64,000 nt of DNA from Paroedura picta. Taxonomy: Eukaryota; Chordata; Lepidosauria; Squamata; Gekkonidae. The stretch covers positions 14,717,328 to 14,781,327 of the forward strand of contig NC_135386.1 in NCBI RefSeq assembly GCF_049243985.1, read 5' to 3'. How positions within the stretch are numbered: the first letter of the stretch is position 1; each line of letters opens with the position of its first letter. Position numbers and translations under genes: made by a program. Shown piece by piece: positions 1-11,012 of the stretch. A model generated the notes under the pieces. That model did no database searches. It worked only from the letters and a program-made list of their open reading frames with translations, and had not been told where the DNA came from.

Positions 1-80
1 CAAACCCAGTTTTCCTTGGGGGTCTCCCATCCAAAGACTGTGACTGACCCTACTTAGCTTCCAAATGCTGTGATGATATG
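1..80 (-). repeat. 5S rRNA-headed SINE fragment
   Basis: Reverse-oriented 5S-like words (ggtctcccatccaaa, then gaccctacttagcttcc) match the 5S internal control region and other copies in this window. It is a truncated head only, running into the adjacent simple repeat. Confidence 0.6.
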
Positions 81-245
81 ATGATATGATGATGATGATA
101 TGATGATGATGATGATTATGATGATTATGATGATTATGATGATTATGATTATTATGATTATTATGATTATTATGATTATTATGATTATTATGATTATTAT
201 GATTATTATGATTATTATGATTATTATGATTATTATGATTATTAT
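72..245. repeat. Trinucleotide microsatellite (ATG/ATT)n
   Basis: About 170 bp of atgatg passing into regular attatg units. The apparent Met/Ile-rich open frame is this repeat and not a gene. Confidence 0.95.
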
Positions 246-600
246 ATACCGCCCTCCCCGAGGGCTCAGGGCAGTTTACAGAAAACAGGGAGGATACAAT
301 GAACACATGGTAACAGGTAGTAACAGCAGTAATATCATAACAATAATAATTTAACAAGATTATAACAGCATTACCATAAAATGGAAATTGTAAGAGCCTC
401 AGCTCAACTCTTACTGGGCCCTGTGGGCAACCGATTAATGTTGGTCATAGAGGGGGGGAGCTTGAGGGCCAACCGGAAGGGGTGGTTTGGTCGACCTCAA
501 CCAAATGCCTGGCGGAGGATATTGGGCTATTCAGGGTGATTCAGGCTGCTTTCTTGAATGTAGGAATACAAAAAGCAGCATTCATTACAAATAATATGAC
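245..600. repeat. Degraded interspersed repeat (LINE 3'-end-like)
   Basis: Words such as ccgccctccccgagggctca followed by gggcagtttacag, and later aaatgcctggcggagga, recur in squamate genomes as 3' ends of old LINE copies. The first also occurs at 36645-36700. Family not resolved. Confidence 0.45.
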
Positions 601-763
601 GTTCATAAAAACTCAGGGCAATTTACCTCAGTGGAACCCACTAAATTAAAGCAATGATTGATCCTCGGAACTTCTTTGAAGAGAAACGAGATAAAAAGAA
701 TTTCAAAGCATGAGGCCAAGAAACTCTTTAAGTAATGGGCCTGTCTCTTGTTCTCTCTCGCAG

Positions 764-923
764 GTGCTGCTGTTCCATGACCAAAACTATGGGATCCACT
801 ATGAATACACCATCCCTGTGAATTACTCTGCAGAAAACAGGAGTGAGCCGGAAACCCTGCAGGACTCCTTGTATATTTGGACACACAGCGGGTGGGAAGG
901 CTGCAGCGTCCAGTGCGGAGGAG
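764..923 (+). CDS. ADAMTS17: ADAMTS17 coding exon (end of spacer, start of a TSR), first exon in window
   Basis: ADAMTS17 is a secreted zinc metalloprotease of the extracellular matrix, linked in humans to Weill-Marchesani-like syndrome and the fibrillin microfibril system. This 160-nt exon follows a ctcgcag acceptor and ends at a gtgagc donor. It begins in phase 0 and leaves one base over. It reads [19 protein letters not shown] and then, further on, [16 protein letters not shown], which matches remembered human ADAMTS17 nearly residue for residue. The first part is the cysteine-poor spacer; the second opens a thrombospondin type-1 repeat with its Trp and first Cys pair. NYS is a possible N-glycosylation site. 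The signal peptide, prodomain, catalytic, disintegrin and Cys-rich exons must lie to the left of the window. The six exons seen here total 984 nt, 327 codons plus stop, about 30% of the human protein. Confidence 0.96.
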
Positions 924-1707
924 GTGAGCCCTGAGGAGCAAGGAGCCTCGAGGAGAGCCATGAGACCAGCAGGTGGAGAGGTCTAAGAGAGGGAAATGGT
1001 TGTGGCCCCCAATAATGGCCAGGCCTCCAGCCTTCTTGAGCCTATAGGCACATGCGGAATGTTGAAAGGCGGTGATGAGTACCGCAACAAAATGGCGGCC
1101 AAAGGAGGTGGGAGCAAGCCCAAAATGGCTGCCATGGGAGGTGGAATTGAACAGAATACCTTCCTCATATCTCTGGGAAGAAGGAAAAATTGATGGGACA
1201 CTGGGACCACACTGAATAGGGGACTCCCAGGTGCATATCAGTCCTTCTGATCCTCCAGTGGAAAACACTTCCATTTGAAATAAGGGCAACCTGTAACAAG
1301 CCTTGTAGTGACAATGAAATCTAGAGAGATAATAAAATCAAACCTATGACGCTCTGTGGGAGTATCCCAGGGCTTGGCCTGTTGAATGCAGAACTTGCCT
1401 ACCTAGTTAAACAGGGACTGTCCAAGGTCACCAGCAGAGAATGGGTGGTAGAAAGCCGGTGCGCACTGATCAGAGTTCTGGATGAGGATCTTGGGTGACC
1501 GAGTTCAAATCTCCACCGTACCATGGAAACTCATTGAGAGATCCTAGTTCCAACATAACCTATCTTGCAAAGGAAAGGAGGATATAAATAAATTAAGATT
1601 GAATCTAGCACATGTAAAACATATCCGTTCGTAGTTGCTGATTTATCTGGGGAAATCGGGGTGCTGCTGCTTCAGAGGTAGTTTTCAAAGTGAAAACTGT
1701 GTTGATT

Positions 1708-1805
1708 CTTGTTGTTGTTAGGTGCGGTCATGTACGACCCATCGTGACCCGATGGACAATGATCCTCCATGCCTTCCTGTTCTCTACCATTTCTTGAAGT
1801 CCATT
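1708..1805 (-). repeat. BovB/RTE-type LINE-derived fragment
   Basis: The words ttgttgttaggtgcggtca, gacccatcgtgacc and ccttcctgttctctaccat follow the pattern of the BovB-related 'tgtccgacccat...gaccc' repeat known from squamates and mammals. Old and truncated. Confidence 0.5.
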
Positions 1806-1894
1806 TAAGTTTGCCTTAAGTTAAAAACTGTAGAGTGCAGCAAAAGGATAACAGCCTAAGAAGGGTCACTATTAAAAGAAGCCATACATCAACT

Positions 1895-1985
1895 GGGCAT
1901 GGGGTCATTGTGAGTGGGCAGGGAGTTGTGAATTTCCTGCATTCTGCAGGGGGTTGGACTAGATGGCCCTAGCACTCACAATTCC
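1895..1985 (+). repeat. CR1 LINE 3'-end fragment
   Basis: The stretch gcagggggttggactagatg followed by gccct is the CR1 3' hallmark, in plus orientation. It lacks the terminal attctatg repeat here. Confidence 0.7.
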
Positions 1986-2217
1986 TCCTTCGGTTTGGAA
2001 ATTTTGCAAAACAGGTCTCTGCTTAAAGCTAGTTGGAATTCCATTGACATTAAATATCCCTTCCTGATATTTCCGTTTCTTAAGGATCCACCGTTGCTTT
2101 AAACCATTTTGACAAAGAGGGCAGTAATATGAAATTCCTTAAAGAATTAATGCGGTGGTATTTTAACAAGTAGGCCAGCAAAGGAATGATACCCTCCCGC
2201 CTTCGTTTTGCTTCCAG

Positions 2218-2353
2218 GAGAACGCAGGACCGTTGTATCCTGCACCCGGATTGTCAACAAGACCATGGTGTTGGTCAACGATAGCGCCTGTCAGCGAGTC
2301 ACCCGTCCAGATCCTCAGGTCAGAAGATGCAACGTCCATCCCTGCCAATCCAG
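2218..2353 (+). CDS. ADAMTS17: ADAMTS17 coding exon (rest of the first visible C-terminal TSR)
   Basis: This 136-nt exon lies between a cttccag acceptor and a gtatgg donor. Joined to the preceding exon it gives [18 protein letters not shown] and ends in [12 protein letters not shown], completing a thrombospondin type-1 repeat with six cysteines. The phases fit: the single G left by the upstream exon is completed by GA, and the AG left here is completed by the first G of the next exon to give Arg. NKT is a potential N-glycosylation site, also present in the human protein as I recall it. TSRs of ADAMTS proteases bind matrix partners and are folded in the ER with O-fucose and C-mannose additions. 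Confidence 0.96.
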
Positions 2354-2603
2354 GTATGGGCCTAGCTATGGCCATTCCCAAATCTTTCTGCCTAAGATCC
2401 TTTTGTACACTTGAATTAGCCTTGGGTCTCTCATGTGGTATTTATGGGTATAAATGAGCACTCTGACCAATGTGCGTTTCATTGCTCATGTTCCGAACGA
2501 GTGGAAGCCAAAATGTCATAGTGCCTCATGTTGCACTTCCTTTGGAGGAGCATCCAGAATAATCGCTATGCCAAGCATGTTTAAAAGCACTTGGTCCCTA
2601 GAG

Positions 2604-2739
2604 TATGGGTAGTCAACCTGTGGTCCTCCAGATGTCCATGGACTACATTTTCCATGAGTCCCTGCCAGCATTTGCTGGCGGGGGCTCATGGGAATTGTAG
2701 TCCATGAACATCTGGAGGACCACAGGTTGACTACCCCTG
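2604..2739. mobile_element. Palindromic hAT-like hairpin element, subtype 1
   Basis: Both halves are reverse complements over the full length (arm core gtcaacctgtggtcctccag). Eight-base flanks ccctagag (2596-2603) and tcctagag (2740-2747) differ at one base, fitting a hAT-type 8-bp target duplication. No coding capacity. Arms differ at several positions, so it is older than the copies at 5872, 12162 and 48626. Confidence 0.85.
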
Positions 2740-4757
2740 TCCTAGAGGACTGCCTACCCCCTTATGCCTCCCGCGGGGCACTTCACTCTATGTGGAATGA
2801 AGGCTTCTTCAGGCGGAGCCATTCACACAGCACTCCTATGTGAATTTTCTGAAGGAGTACGTCGCAGAGACAGGGATGCCATTTGCGCGTGAACTAGAGA
2901 GGGGTGTCTGCCCCCCAATTATGTAACCATCCCACCCAGAAAGGTCCAGGTATTTTACAGATGGCACAGAGGCTCAATTGAACAGACTGGCTTGGCTGGT
3001 GCTGGGGAGATGTGGCTGTGTTTCGGCTGGCATGGCTTCAGTCTTGCAGCTTGTGGGTGCATTCGTTTGTTTGGGGAAGTGTGTATGCCGCCTTTCGGGA
3101 GAACTTGCTTGAGGTGGCTTACAAAATGATAAAAATCATAAAAAGTGAAAAGCATTAAAAACCCAGGCAAATGCTGCAGGAATTTTCAGCAGGTACCTAA
3201 AAAGAAAGAAGTCGCAGGGGGGAGATGTCACTTCTGGATGATGCTCTAGGAACTTATCTCTCTGGTAAAGCCCATAGTGACTAGAGGACATCCCTAGAGC
3301 ATCACTAAAAGGCTGTTTTTCCCCATGCTCCTCAGTTTCTCAGGGGCGGGAGTTTGAAGCTGGGCAACCAGGAAGCCCAATTGTGGCAGTGTGGATTGTG
3401 ATGCACAAATGGAAAAAATATCCAAAAAGGATCTCTGGCAGCAGAGAAGAGAGCTTAGTCTTTCGGAAGGAGTTCCAAAAAGGAAACTTCACATCAAAAA
3501 GAGTTGTTCCCTCTAAACATGCTTGGACCGTTTTCTGAAAACAAGCATAAATATAGATATTTAATAGCCTACCTCTTTTTGTTTTTCTGAGAGATTGTCA
3601 GGGCCCTCATGTTTCTTGGCTGTGCAGACGCAAGGCTGCTTGGAATTATGGAGTTCTGATACCTGCCCAGTTCCTCCGTGCGCATACCCAGCCCCTCCCA
3701 CCTTGCTTTGAACTTTGACATGGATTGCAAGCAATTTGTGGACTGAGGCTGCAGGAAGGTCCTGCCCCAACCTGGTTCCATTGAACAGGGGGAATCTAAA
3801 CTGCCTAGCTGCATGGTCTGAAGTCTTTTCCCTTCGTGTGGTTTCAGTACTGCTGCTTCGGGTGTGGAATTACCGAGCTGTACGTTACAGTCACAATAAA
3901 GGGCCATTATCCTGCATTGGACGAGCCAAGAGTGGCTGTGCTCATTGGTTCGTTTGGCCCCCCGCTCCATGGCAACAAACAGCCACACAGTGCTCCGCAT
4001 CCAAGACGGCCACGCCTCCCTCTCCCCTACACATTCCCTCGCTCTCTCCTGGTCGACCACACATTCACACTTCAGGCGTCGCCAACTGGAAACGTTTCCC
4101 GAAGCACATTCCCGGCGTCTCCGTAGAATTTAAATTTCCACTTCTGTTTGCCCACCCAGATATTAGAAATGCATGCTTGGCATCGTCTCTGGCCGAGAAC
4201 ATCTTAAAGAGCCCGTTCTCTTTCACCGTGACCACGGTTTACTTCAGAGTTCAAGTAGAGATTTTTTGTAGCGTTGTTACGGTAACGTCTCCCGTTTTTC
4301 CACATCGGCCCCAGCCTCTGGTTATATGGGATTTTGAGAGTCTAGGACTAGGGGAATGGCAGCCCTATGGATTAATGTCTGTTAAATCTCCTTCGGCAAA
4401 ATCTCTCTCATAGGCATGAGTCCTGAAATTGTCTTGACCGATGGAGTCATCTAATTCCTGTAGTGGGCAGGCTGACATTTCAGCTCGCTTTTTAAATGCA
4501 TCCATTCCATCCTGTTATTGAGCATTTATATGCGCATTGTGCATTACTGAATTGTTTATATTGGGCCTAGCCCGAGCCTGTCCTGCAAGCTATTGTACTT
4601 TATGGCCTGTTTCATTGAAAACTGCTTAGGTAGGCTGTGTGTGTGTTTTACCTTGTCGATTCACTGTCATATTGTTTTTACGTGCTTCGAAAATGCTGTT
4701 TTGTTGAGTCTGAGGTGGGATTACGGTTGCCATCTCAGGGTCCAGAAATACGTGGAA

Positions 4758-4955
4758 CTAGGGATGCCAGCCTCCCGGTGGGACCTGGGGATCCCCTGGA
4801 ATTACACCCCATCTCCAGGCAACAGAGATCAGTTCCCCCAGGAGATATGGCCACTCAGAAGGCGAACTATATGGCATTATACCCTCCCCTCCCCAAGCCC
4901 CACCCTCTGTAAGCTCCACCCCCAAAACCTCTAAGTTTTCCCCAACCTGGATCTC
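4758..4955 (+). mobile_element. Short TIR element (gttgccaactccagg family)
   Basis: It starts ctagggatgccagcctccc and continues ggatcccctggaattaca; the 3' part is a run of ccctcccc/ccaccccc words ending ttttccccaacctgg. Complete relatives here end ctggagttggcaaccctag, the reverse complement of the start, so this is a non-autonomous inverted-repeat DNA transposon. Coding capacity is nil. Confidence 0.6.
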
Positions 4956-5871
4956 CCCCCAATTGTACTATACAGTTACCAAGGAGCCATTTTCTCCGGT
5001 TCTTAATCTGGAGCTGAATAAATAGATATAAGGATGCAGGGATCTCCACTCCTACTTGTACCTGATGAAGGGAGCTTTGAGTGTCAAGAGCTTCTGCCTT
5101 GAAAGACTTTAAAGGCCCTGCAGGACTGGAATCTTGCTCAGCTACCGCAGATCAACACAATAACCCGGCTGAAAAGAGCTTCTTGTCACAGCCAGAGGCT
5201 TTGTTCCGCTTACGTTCCTCCACCCCCTGCCCTCTTTTAAAAATATTTTAGAAAGGCGTTTTTGTTGGTAGCCAACAAATGCATTCTGTAAACCAAACGT
5301 TGCTCAAGAAACCTCCCAGCTGATGCCCAGAAGGTGGCTCTAAATTTGGCCAGAACTAAGGTTAATGTCTCCCCACACCACACACAAAGTTTCCGGCATT
5401 CCCTTCCCACCCTAGCTGGCTTTTTGCCACAAGAGCATGAAAAGGCTCCTGTCGGAGGTCCAGCCTATCCATTCTGCCCACCCCTGTCTATCATCTAGGA
5501 TTACTGGCTCTTCCTCTCCTTTCCTCACCGACCAGTGATCTGGAAACGGACAAGGGAATCTGAGTCCTTACGACCTCCTCCAGACAGGGGCTGGGGTTGG
5601 TGTCTCTTTCCCGGTTAAGCGAGGTCACAATGTGTGTTTTGTTCTCAGGGAAAGGCCGGCGTGGGGTCTAACCCCTCGGATCCTGAAGGAAAACGACCAG
5701 GGTGGCTCCTCCCGAGATTTCCACTCCTTCCCTCTCTGCCGTTCTCCTCCGTTTCTCTCCATCCTTTTCTCTCCTTTCACTGCCAAAAGCTATAGATCAC
5801 GGCGAGATTACAACACGGTTGCTAGATTGAATTCAGGAGTTCCTGGACGGCGGCCCGTTCTTGCTCCAGGG

Positions 5872-6007
5872 CAGGGGTAGTCAAACTGCGGCCCTCCAGA
5901 TGTCCATGGACTACAATTCCCAGGAGCCCCTGCCAGCGAATGCTGGCAGGGGGCTCCTGGGAATTGTAGTCCATGGACATCTGGAGGGCCGCAGTTTGAC
6001 TACCCCT
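5872..6007. mobile_element. Palindromic hAT-like hairpin element, subtype 2
   Basis: Arm core gtcaaactgcggccctccag is mirrored in the right arm. Perfect 8-bp direct repeats ctccaggg at 5864-5871 and 6008-6015 bracket it. The arms differ by about one extra G, so it is young or recently homogenised. Confidence 0.92.
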
Positions 6008-7283
6008 CTCCAGGGCCTCTGAGAGTCAATTAGTAACGTCGAATCCGCCACCTCCACCTCCCGCCCGATCGAAAAGCTGGCTGCATGATCATGCGGATCG
6101 AGCAACGCTGCATTTGTCGTCTTGCATGGTGTGTGTTGTGCGTGTTTTGTGAAAGAGGCTTTTTAGGAAGGGCTCCCTGCCGGCCGCTGGCTTTTGTCTT
6201 TCGTCTGTTTTCGCTCCTGCCCGCTCGGTTTCCTCAGCATCGAGTTGCAAAGTCGGAGACTTGTTTGGTTTGGGAGGCTAATCAGGTTGACAGGCCCGGA
6301 ATGACAGAGTGGAATTCCAGCTTCCTGAAAGGCAGAGTCAATTGCTGCCTTTCCGTGAGTGCTTTGCCGGGCTCACACAGGGCTATTGTTCCAGCCGCTG
6401 CACTCTGACCAGGAATCCCTCTAATTATAGACTGGATCTTCCTTCCTGACAGCGCGTAGGAAGTACTTCGCAGAGACGGACGGATCGGTGTTTCTCAAAG
6501 ACATTCCTCATTGCCGTGTGTCGTCCCCCAGTTGTCAGCCAAGGGTTGCTCTCAAATGCCCCAGCTCTCACCGAAAGCGCAAAGGAGTTCTTTGTGTGTT
6601 TGGAGACTTACACCCCAATTTTTTCCCTTCCCGGTGGGGACTAGAAACAGCTGACAGTGTTGTCTGAATGATCTTCAGGTGCAGTGCATGCACACAAAAG
6701 CTTCGCTTATACTGTTGTTCTTCCCTCTTCTATTGGTTCCTCACAACAAGCTTGTGAGGTAGGTTAGGCTATAGCGTGTGACTGGCCCAGGAAGCTTCTG
6801 TGACAAAGAGGGAATTCAGACCTGGGTCGTCTAGGGTTTCTGGACAGCCTCAGAACGGTTTCCTGAATGGGTGGGAGTTAATGAAGGTATTGGTGTATCC
6901 ACTGTGCAAGCAGAAGAATCCCGACTCCTAAGCTCCCTATTGGCTTAGCTGCTCTGATGTCACAGAACAGAGAGACTTAACAGCTGTGTGTGCACAAGGA
7001 TGTGAGAGACATTTGCTTAGATTAAATCACATACTTGTTAAACTTGAAGGGATTTTTTTTTACTTTTGTTAAAATAGCACGCCAGCTATGAGATTGACAT
7101 GAATGAAACAAAACAAAACAAAACAAAACAGGTTATTAAAAACAATCGCAGCAGTGAAATTTTTAGTTGCAAAAAGAGAACAATTCACACAACGGCAGCT
7201 AAGCAAATAAGATCCCCTGAGCCCCTCCCACCAAAGGAGGCTTAACTGGTGCCTGGAGGTCAACCGTTGTTCGTGTGCTACCA

Positions 7284-7419
7284 CAGGGGTAGTCAACCTG
7301 TGGTCCTCCAGATGTCCATGGACTACAATTCCCATGATCCCCTGCCAGCGTTCGCTGGCAGGGGCTCATGGGAATTGTAGTCCATGGACATCTGGAGGAC
7401 CACAGGTTGACTACCCCTG
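7284..7419. mobile_element. Palindromic hAT-like hairpin element, subtype 1
   Basis: Starts caggggtagtcaacctgtgg and ends with its reverse complement. The centre pairs ctgccagcg with cgctggcag. Flanks tgctacca and ctacagga match only partly, so the target duplication has decayed or the ends are shifted. Confidence 0.85.
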
Positions 7420-8131
7420 CTACAGGACTGTAAATTGCTCTTGTTGGTGTCCATGGGCCGATCCTGCCCTTGTTCAGTTGTTATTTCTTTACTACAATTG
7501 GATAGATGATGTATGTTGCGTATACATTTGTAGATTACATCAAGATGCTCGAAATACAAGCAGTGAACAGTGTCGTCTACATGTCCAGGTCTGGTTCCAA
7601 GATCCTTTGCTCCTTAGGTGGAGGAAGAGACTGCATCTCTGGACCCGCGGTAGACTTGTTCTAGGGGGGGACCCCATCTTTGTAGGAAGAGCAGATGGTG
7701 TGTCAGCTGTCCGTTTGCTAGCCTGCCCTGGAAGCAACCAAGAGGTGGTCTAGTTGAGTGATGGCCACCAAAAAGGGGCCTCCAGTCACAGCCAACTCCT
7801 CAAGACAAGGAATGCACCAGTTGCTGGCCTGGACTTCCTTGGCAGATGGAGGATTAATCAGGCTGCCCTGCTTAGTTTCTGACACCATCCGGACTGAGGC
7901 CATAACACACTTTCTTAAAAACCAAACCGATCTGGATTATGTGCCGCGAGCCAACAGGAGGCGCCTCTGAGTTGTATATTTCTGTTCTCCAACAATTAGA
8001 TGGGTCCAGGTGGATGGCGGAAGGTGACACATGTCCGCACATCCCTTCACACCAGCGATCTGCATCTGGCATAGGCGCACGTCCTGTGGGCTGTGTCAGG
8101 GAATTAACCTTGCTGCACCTTCTCTTAACAG

Positions 8132-8336
8132 GTGGGTGGCTGGCCAGTGGAGCCCTTGCTCTTCCACCTGCGCCAAAGGCATCCAGATCCGAGAAGTGAC
8201 CTGTGTCTATCAGCTGCAGAACGGCACCTACGTGGGCACCAGAGACCTCTACTGCCTCGGCCCCAAACCCGCTCCTCTACAGAGCTGCGAAGGCCGCGAC
8301 TGCCTTTCCATCTGGGAAGCGTCGGAATGGTCAAAG
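8132..8336 (+). CDS. ADAMTS17: ADAMTS17 coding exon (second C-terminal TSR, start of third)
   Basis: This 205-nt exon follows a ttaacag acceptor and ends at a gtagga donor. The product runs [19 protein letters not shown], then [13 protein letters not shown], and ends [17 protein letters not shown] has the spaced tryptophans that are C-mannosylated in TSRs. CSSTCA lacks the Gly that follows the second Cys in the O-fucose consensus C-x-x-S/T-C-G; the human protein also lacks it here. The last residues open the third TSR, whose first cysteine is in the next exon. NGT is a possible N-glycan site. The intron before this exon is 5.8 kb and full of repeats. Confidence 0.96.
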
Positions 8337-8344
8337 GTAGGAAA

Positions 8345-8445
8345 TGCCCCCCAAATCCTTGGAGGTCTCCTGTCCAGCCCTGATTAGCTTCCAAGATCTG
8401 ATGGGATTGGCCTAGCCAGGCCTGTCCAGGTCAGGGCGCCTTCTG
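8345..8445 (-). repeat. 5S rRNA-headed SINE fragment
   Basis: Reverse 5S-like head: cagccctgattagcttccaa then gatctgatgggatt. It begins 9 bp after the end of an ADAMTS17 coding exon, very close to the donor site. Confidence 0.6.
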
Positions 8446-9171
8446 AGACTTTCCCAGCCTCATGGTTACCCCGTTCCTCAGGCTTTTACACAACATGACG
8501 TTCTCCGCCCCCTCTCTCCTTTTGAGAAGGGGCACAGTCAGCCCCCCAGCCTTGAGAAGCCACTGTGGACATCTCCCCCACCGCCTGTCCACTGGAAGGA
8601 CTCCCTCCCAGTAGCCTTGAGAATACTGCATGTGCTCCCTATAAAATGCTACTTTCCTGACAGGTAGGGGGAAGACTCATGCAATCCGATGCAGTCAATT
8701 CAATGGAAGCCTTCCCAGATTGTGATTGTGAGTGTGTGTGTGTGTGAGAGAGAGAGAGATTGCATGAAGAAGCTGCTTTGGAGTTGCTGCAAAGTATTTG
8801 GAGGCACGTCCATTTTCTCGCGGGCTCATAAACACTTGTCACTCATGTCCTTAACAAGGTCACCGGGTCATGACTGCCGGGACTGTATTTTCTCTTCCCT
8901 TTCGGTGTGATGACAGTTAGACAGGCAGGCTGAGATTTGCCCATTTGTTGTAACTCACCTCGAGCCCGGACTTGTTTCCATTCTGGGACCCCCACCCCCC
9001 CCTAAACCCACTGGCTTCTTTGGAGCACTTTCAAAAGTTTTCGGAGAGTATCTCATATCTCCAACTTATTTATTCAGCTTCCAGCCAGCTGCCTTTTTGG
9101 CGCTTGATGGATGGAGGGCCTGTAAGGCCCAAGGAGGGCCTGTCTTGGCCCGCTGGTAGAGGGCGGTTCCC

Positions 9172-9395
9172 CTGACCTGGATGGAGCCAGGTGGGCTTGA
9201 TCGTGTCCAGTCTTGGAAGCTAAGCAGTCAGCCCTGCTTAGGAATGGGATGGGAGAGCACCAGGGAAGTCCGCAGCTGCTACACAGAGGCCGGCAAGGCC
9301 AAACCACCTGTGTTCATGGGTTCCAAAACCCATGGGGGTCACGGGACGTAAGCTGTGACTTGGTGGCACTTACTTATCACCTTGACCCAGATGCC
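9172..9395 (+). repeat. 5S rRNA-headed SINE, near full length
   Basis: Plus-strand head with cagtcttggaagctaagcag and gatgggagagcaccaggga, matching the 5S A-box/C-box region (ggaagctaagcagg, ggatgggagacc). It continues into a shared tail with aaaccacctgtgttc and gacttggtggcactt. Pol III-type, non-coding. A second partial head follows at 9400-9480. Confidence 0.7.
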
Positions 9396-9884
9396 CCCAC
9401 CCTGCCCAGCCTAGCTAAGTAAGGTTGGCTCTATTATGACTTGGATAGGAGACCGTCCAGGAAATCCAGGGTGCTAGCCACCTCATTCGGACGTCAGTTG
9501 GAAATAACCTGTTGGACTTTTGCCTGGACTATCTTATTAGGTTTAACACTTGTATTTTTGCGCACAAACACAGTATTGCATAGTTATTACTGATGGCGAT
9601 GCTTTGTACATTACTATTTTGCCCTTTTGGAGGCATTGTTTAGTTTAGCCACTGTTACCCAGCTCTTTTGTTTTGTTTTGTTTTTCCCTTGGTGTTTTCT
9701 ATTTACCCCGTCCCCCAGTTTTTGTTTGTTTGTTATATGCCCCGCCCCAAAGTGGCATGTCAACGGACGTGACAGCACCAGCTTGTTGACAGGCAGGCTC
9801 AAGGATGATGGGTGGGGGAAGAGAGACAGGAGAGCAGAAAAGAAACAGGAGGAGTTTAAGCCAGGAGTAGGCATGCAGGCTCAT

Positions 9885-10020
9885 TATCTCACAGAGCAGC
9901 TCTCTAAGAGCTCTCTCAGCCCCACCTACGTCACGGGGTGTGGGCAGAAGAAGGGAACAGTGTTTGTAAACCACTTGAGGACTCCTTTGGGGGGTGAAAA
10001 GCGGGGTATATATAACATGG
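9885..10020 (+). repeat. tRNA-type SINE, 3' half
   Basis: agagctctctcagccccacc followed by cacggggtgtgg and a gaaaagcggggtatata end match the body of the SINEs at 13903 and 53883. Confidence 0.6.
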
Positions 10021-10435
10021 ATGAATCCAGTTCATATCCCACTCCAGTGGATTAGAGCTTAGCCTGAGATGGTGTCACCATTTTCTCATACATCTGAGGA
10101 GAAGCTTTCTATGGCAGGAAAGTAGAACCTTCTGAAATGGACCACCTGCTTTCTGCAAGCAGGTGGTCCCAGGTGGTCCTGCACCTCTTATTGAAACATC
10201 TGGCGCACGGGTTGGGCAAGAAGGGCCTCTGCCTCGGATGCCAGACAACACCTGGCCTAGCAGGTGGCATTATTCTGGAGCTGACGTCCTGACCCAGCGT
10301 AAGGCAGTCCCGCACGCTTCTGCCCCAATCTAAACGTGCTCCACAAACCTTAGATGCTGGTGGGGAGAGACGCTTCCGTTCCGTTTCCCTCTCTGCCGCA
10401 ATCGGTGACCTCTCGTCTTGCCGGCTGCTTCCCAG

Positions 10436-10588
10436 TGCTCGTCGGACTGCGGACGTGGGATACAGAAGAGGACCGTCACGTGCACCAATCCACAAGGGAA
10501 GTGTGACGCAGCCACCCGGCCGAGGGAGGAGGAGCACTGCGAGGATCACACCGGCTGTTACGAGTGGAAGATGGGGGACTGGTCCAAG
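10436..10588 (+). CDS. ADAMTS17: ADAMTS17 coding exon (third C-terminal TSR, start of fourth)
   Basis: This 153-nt, phase-0 exon (51 codons) follows a cttcccag acceptor and ends at gtaggt. It encodes [20 protein letters not shown], then [20 protein letters not shown], and ends [10 protein letters not shown]. Family knowledge puts the O-fucose motif C-x-x-S/T-C-G at its start; here the acceptor position is Asp (CSSDCG), whereas I recall CSASCG in human. Exon length, phase and flanking splice sites are otherwise intact, so the change looks like a real substitution and not decay. Confidence 0.96.
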
Positions 10589-10978
10589 GTAGGTAGGGCG
10601 ATACGCCGAACCCCCAACTAGGTGAGGCTTAGTCAGTAGGCATTTCAGCGGTTCTCTTGATGTATGTAACATCTCTGGACGTTGCTGGCACCTGTATTTA
10701 TTTATTCATTTATCATTATTTATGACTTGGGTTTCTTAGCCGCCGCTCCCTTGGCCTCTTGACATCCTCAAGGATGTACACAGTAATCTGCAGAGAGGAC
10801 CCAAATCTTTTGCTTTGTTGTGCTTATGTCACCTGGCCGGATGAAACTGCAACAAGAGGGAAAGAGGACAAATTTCATGAATAGGAACCCTACAGTTTTG
10901 TATCTGTTCTGTATATTAATGAGATGCTGAAGTTTCACAGAGATCTCTAGTTACCTCCCACGGACTCTCTCTCTCTGT

Positions 10979-11012
10979 CTCACACACACACACACACACA
11001 CATACACACACA
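10979..11012. repeat. (CA)n microsatellite
   Basis: Run of ca/ta dinucleotides preceded by a ct run. Confidence 0.9.

Larger units (their letters stand above)
924..2217 (+). other. ADAMTS17: ADAMTS17 intron, 1.3 kb
   Basis: Holds a repeat-like segment with two aaaatggcKgcc motifs (1089-1145), a BovB/RTE-like fragment (1708-1805) and a CR1 fragment (1895-1985). No further exon is seen. Confidence 0.8.
2354..8131 (+). other. ADAMTS17: ADAMTS17 intron, 5.8 kb
   Basis: Contains three hairpin transposons (2604, 5872, 7284), a TIR element (4758-4955), a LINE 3'-end-like piece near 3075-3160 and otherwise unique DNA. A 232-codon open frame at 3715-4413 shows no recognisable protein. No extra exon is needed: the TSR reads through cleanly. 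Confidence 0.8.
8337..10435 (+). other. ADAMTS17: ADAMTS17 intron, 2.1 kb
   Basis: Holds two 5S-headed SINE pieces (8345, 9172), a short GT/GA microsatellite (8728-8758), a partial 5S head (9400-9480) and the 3' half of a tRNA-type SINE (about 9885-10020). The rest appears unique. Confidence 0.8.

Noticed and set aside
3715-4413. 232-codon plus-strand open frame in an ADAMTS17 intron
   Set aside because: No recognisable protein, no splice logic, and several overlapping frames of similar length nearby.
9172-9300. Possible 5S rRNA gene
   Set aside because: Diverged, lacks a complete 5S sequence and terminator, and continues into a repeated tail; a SINE.
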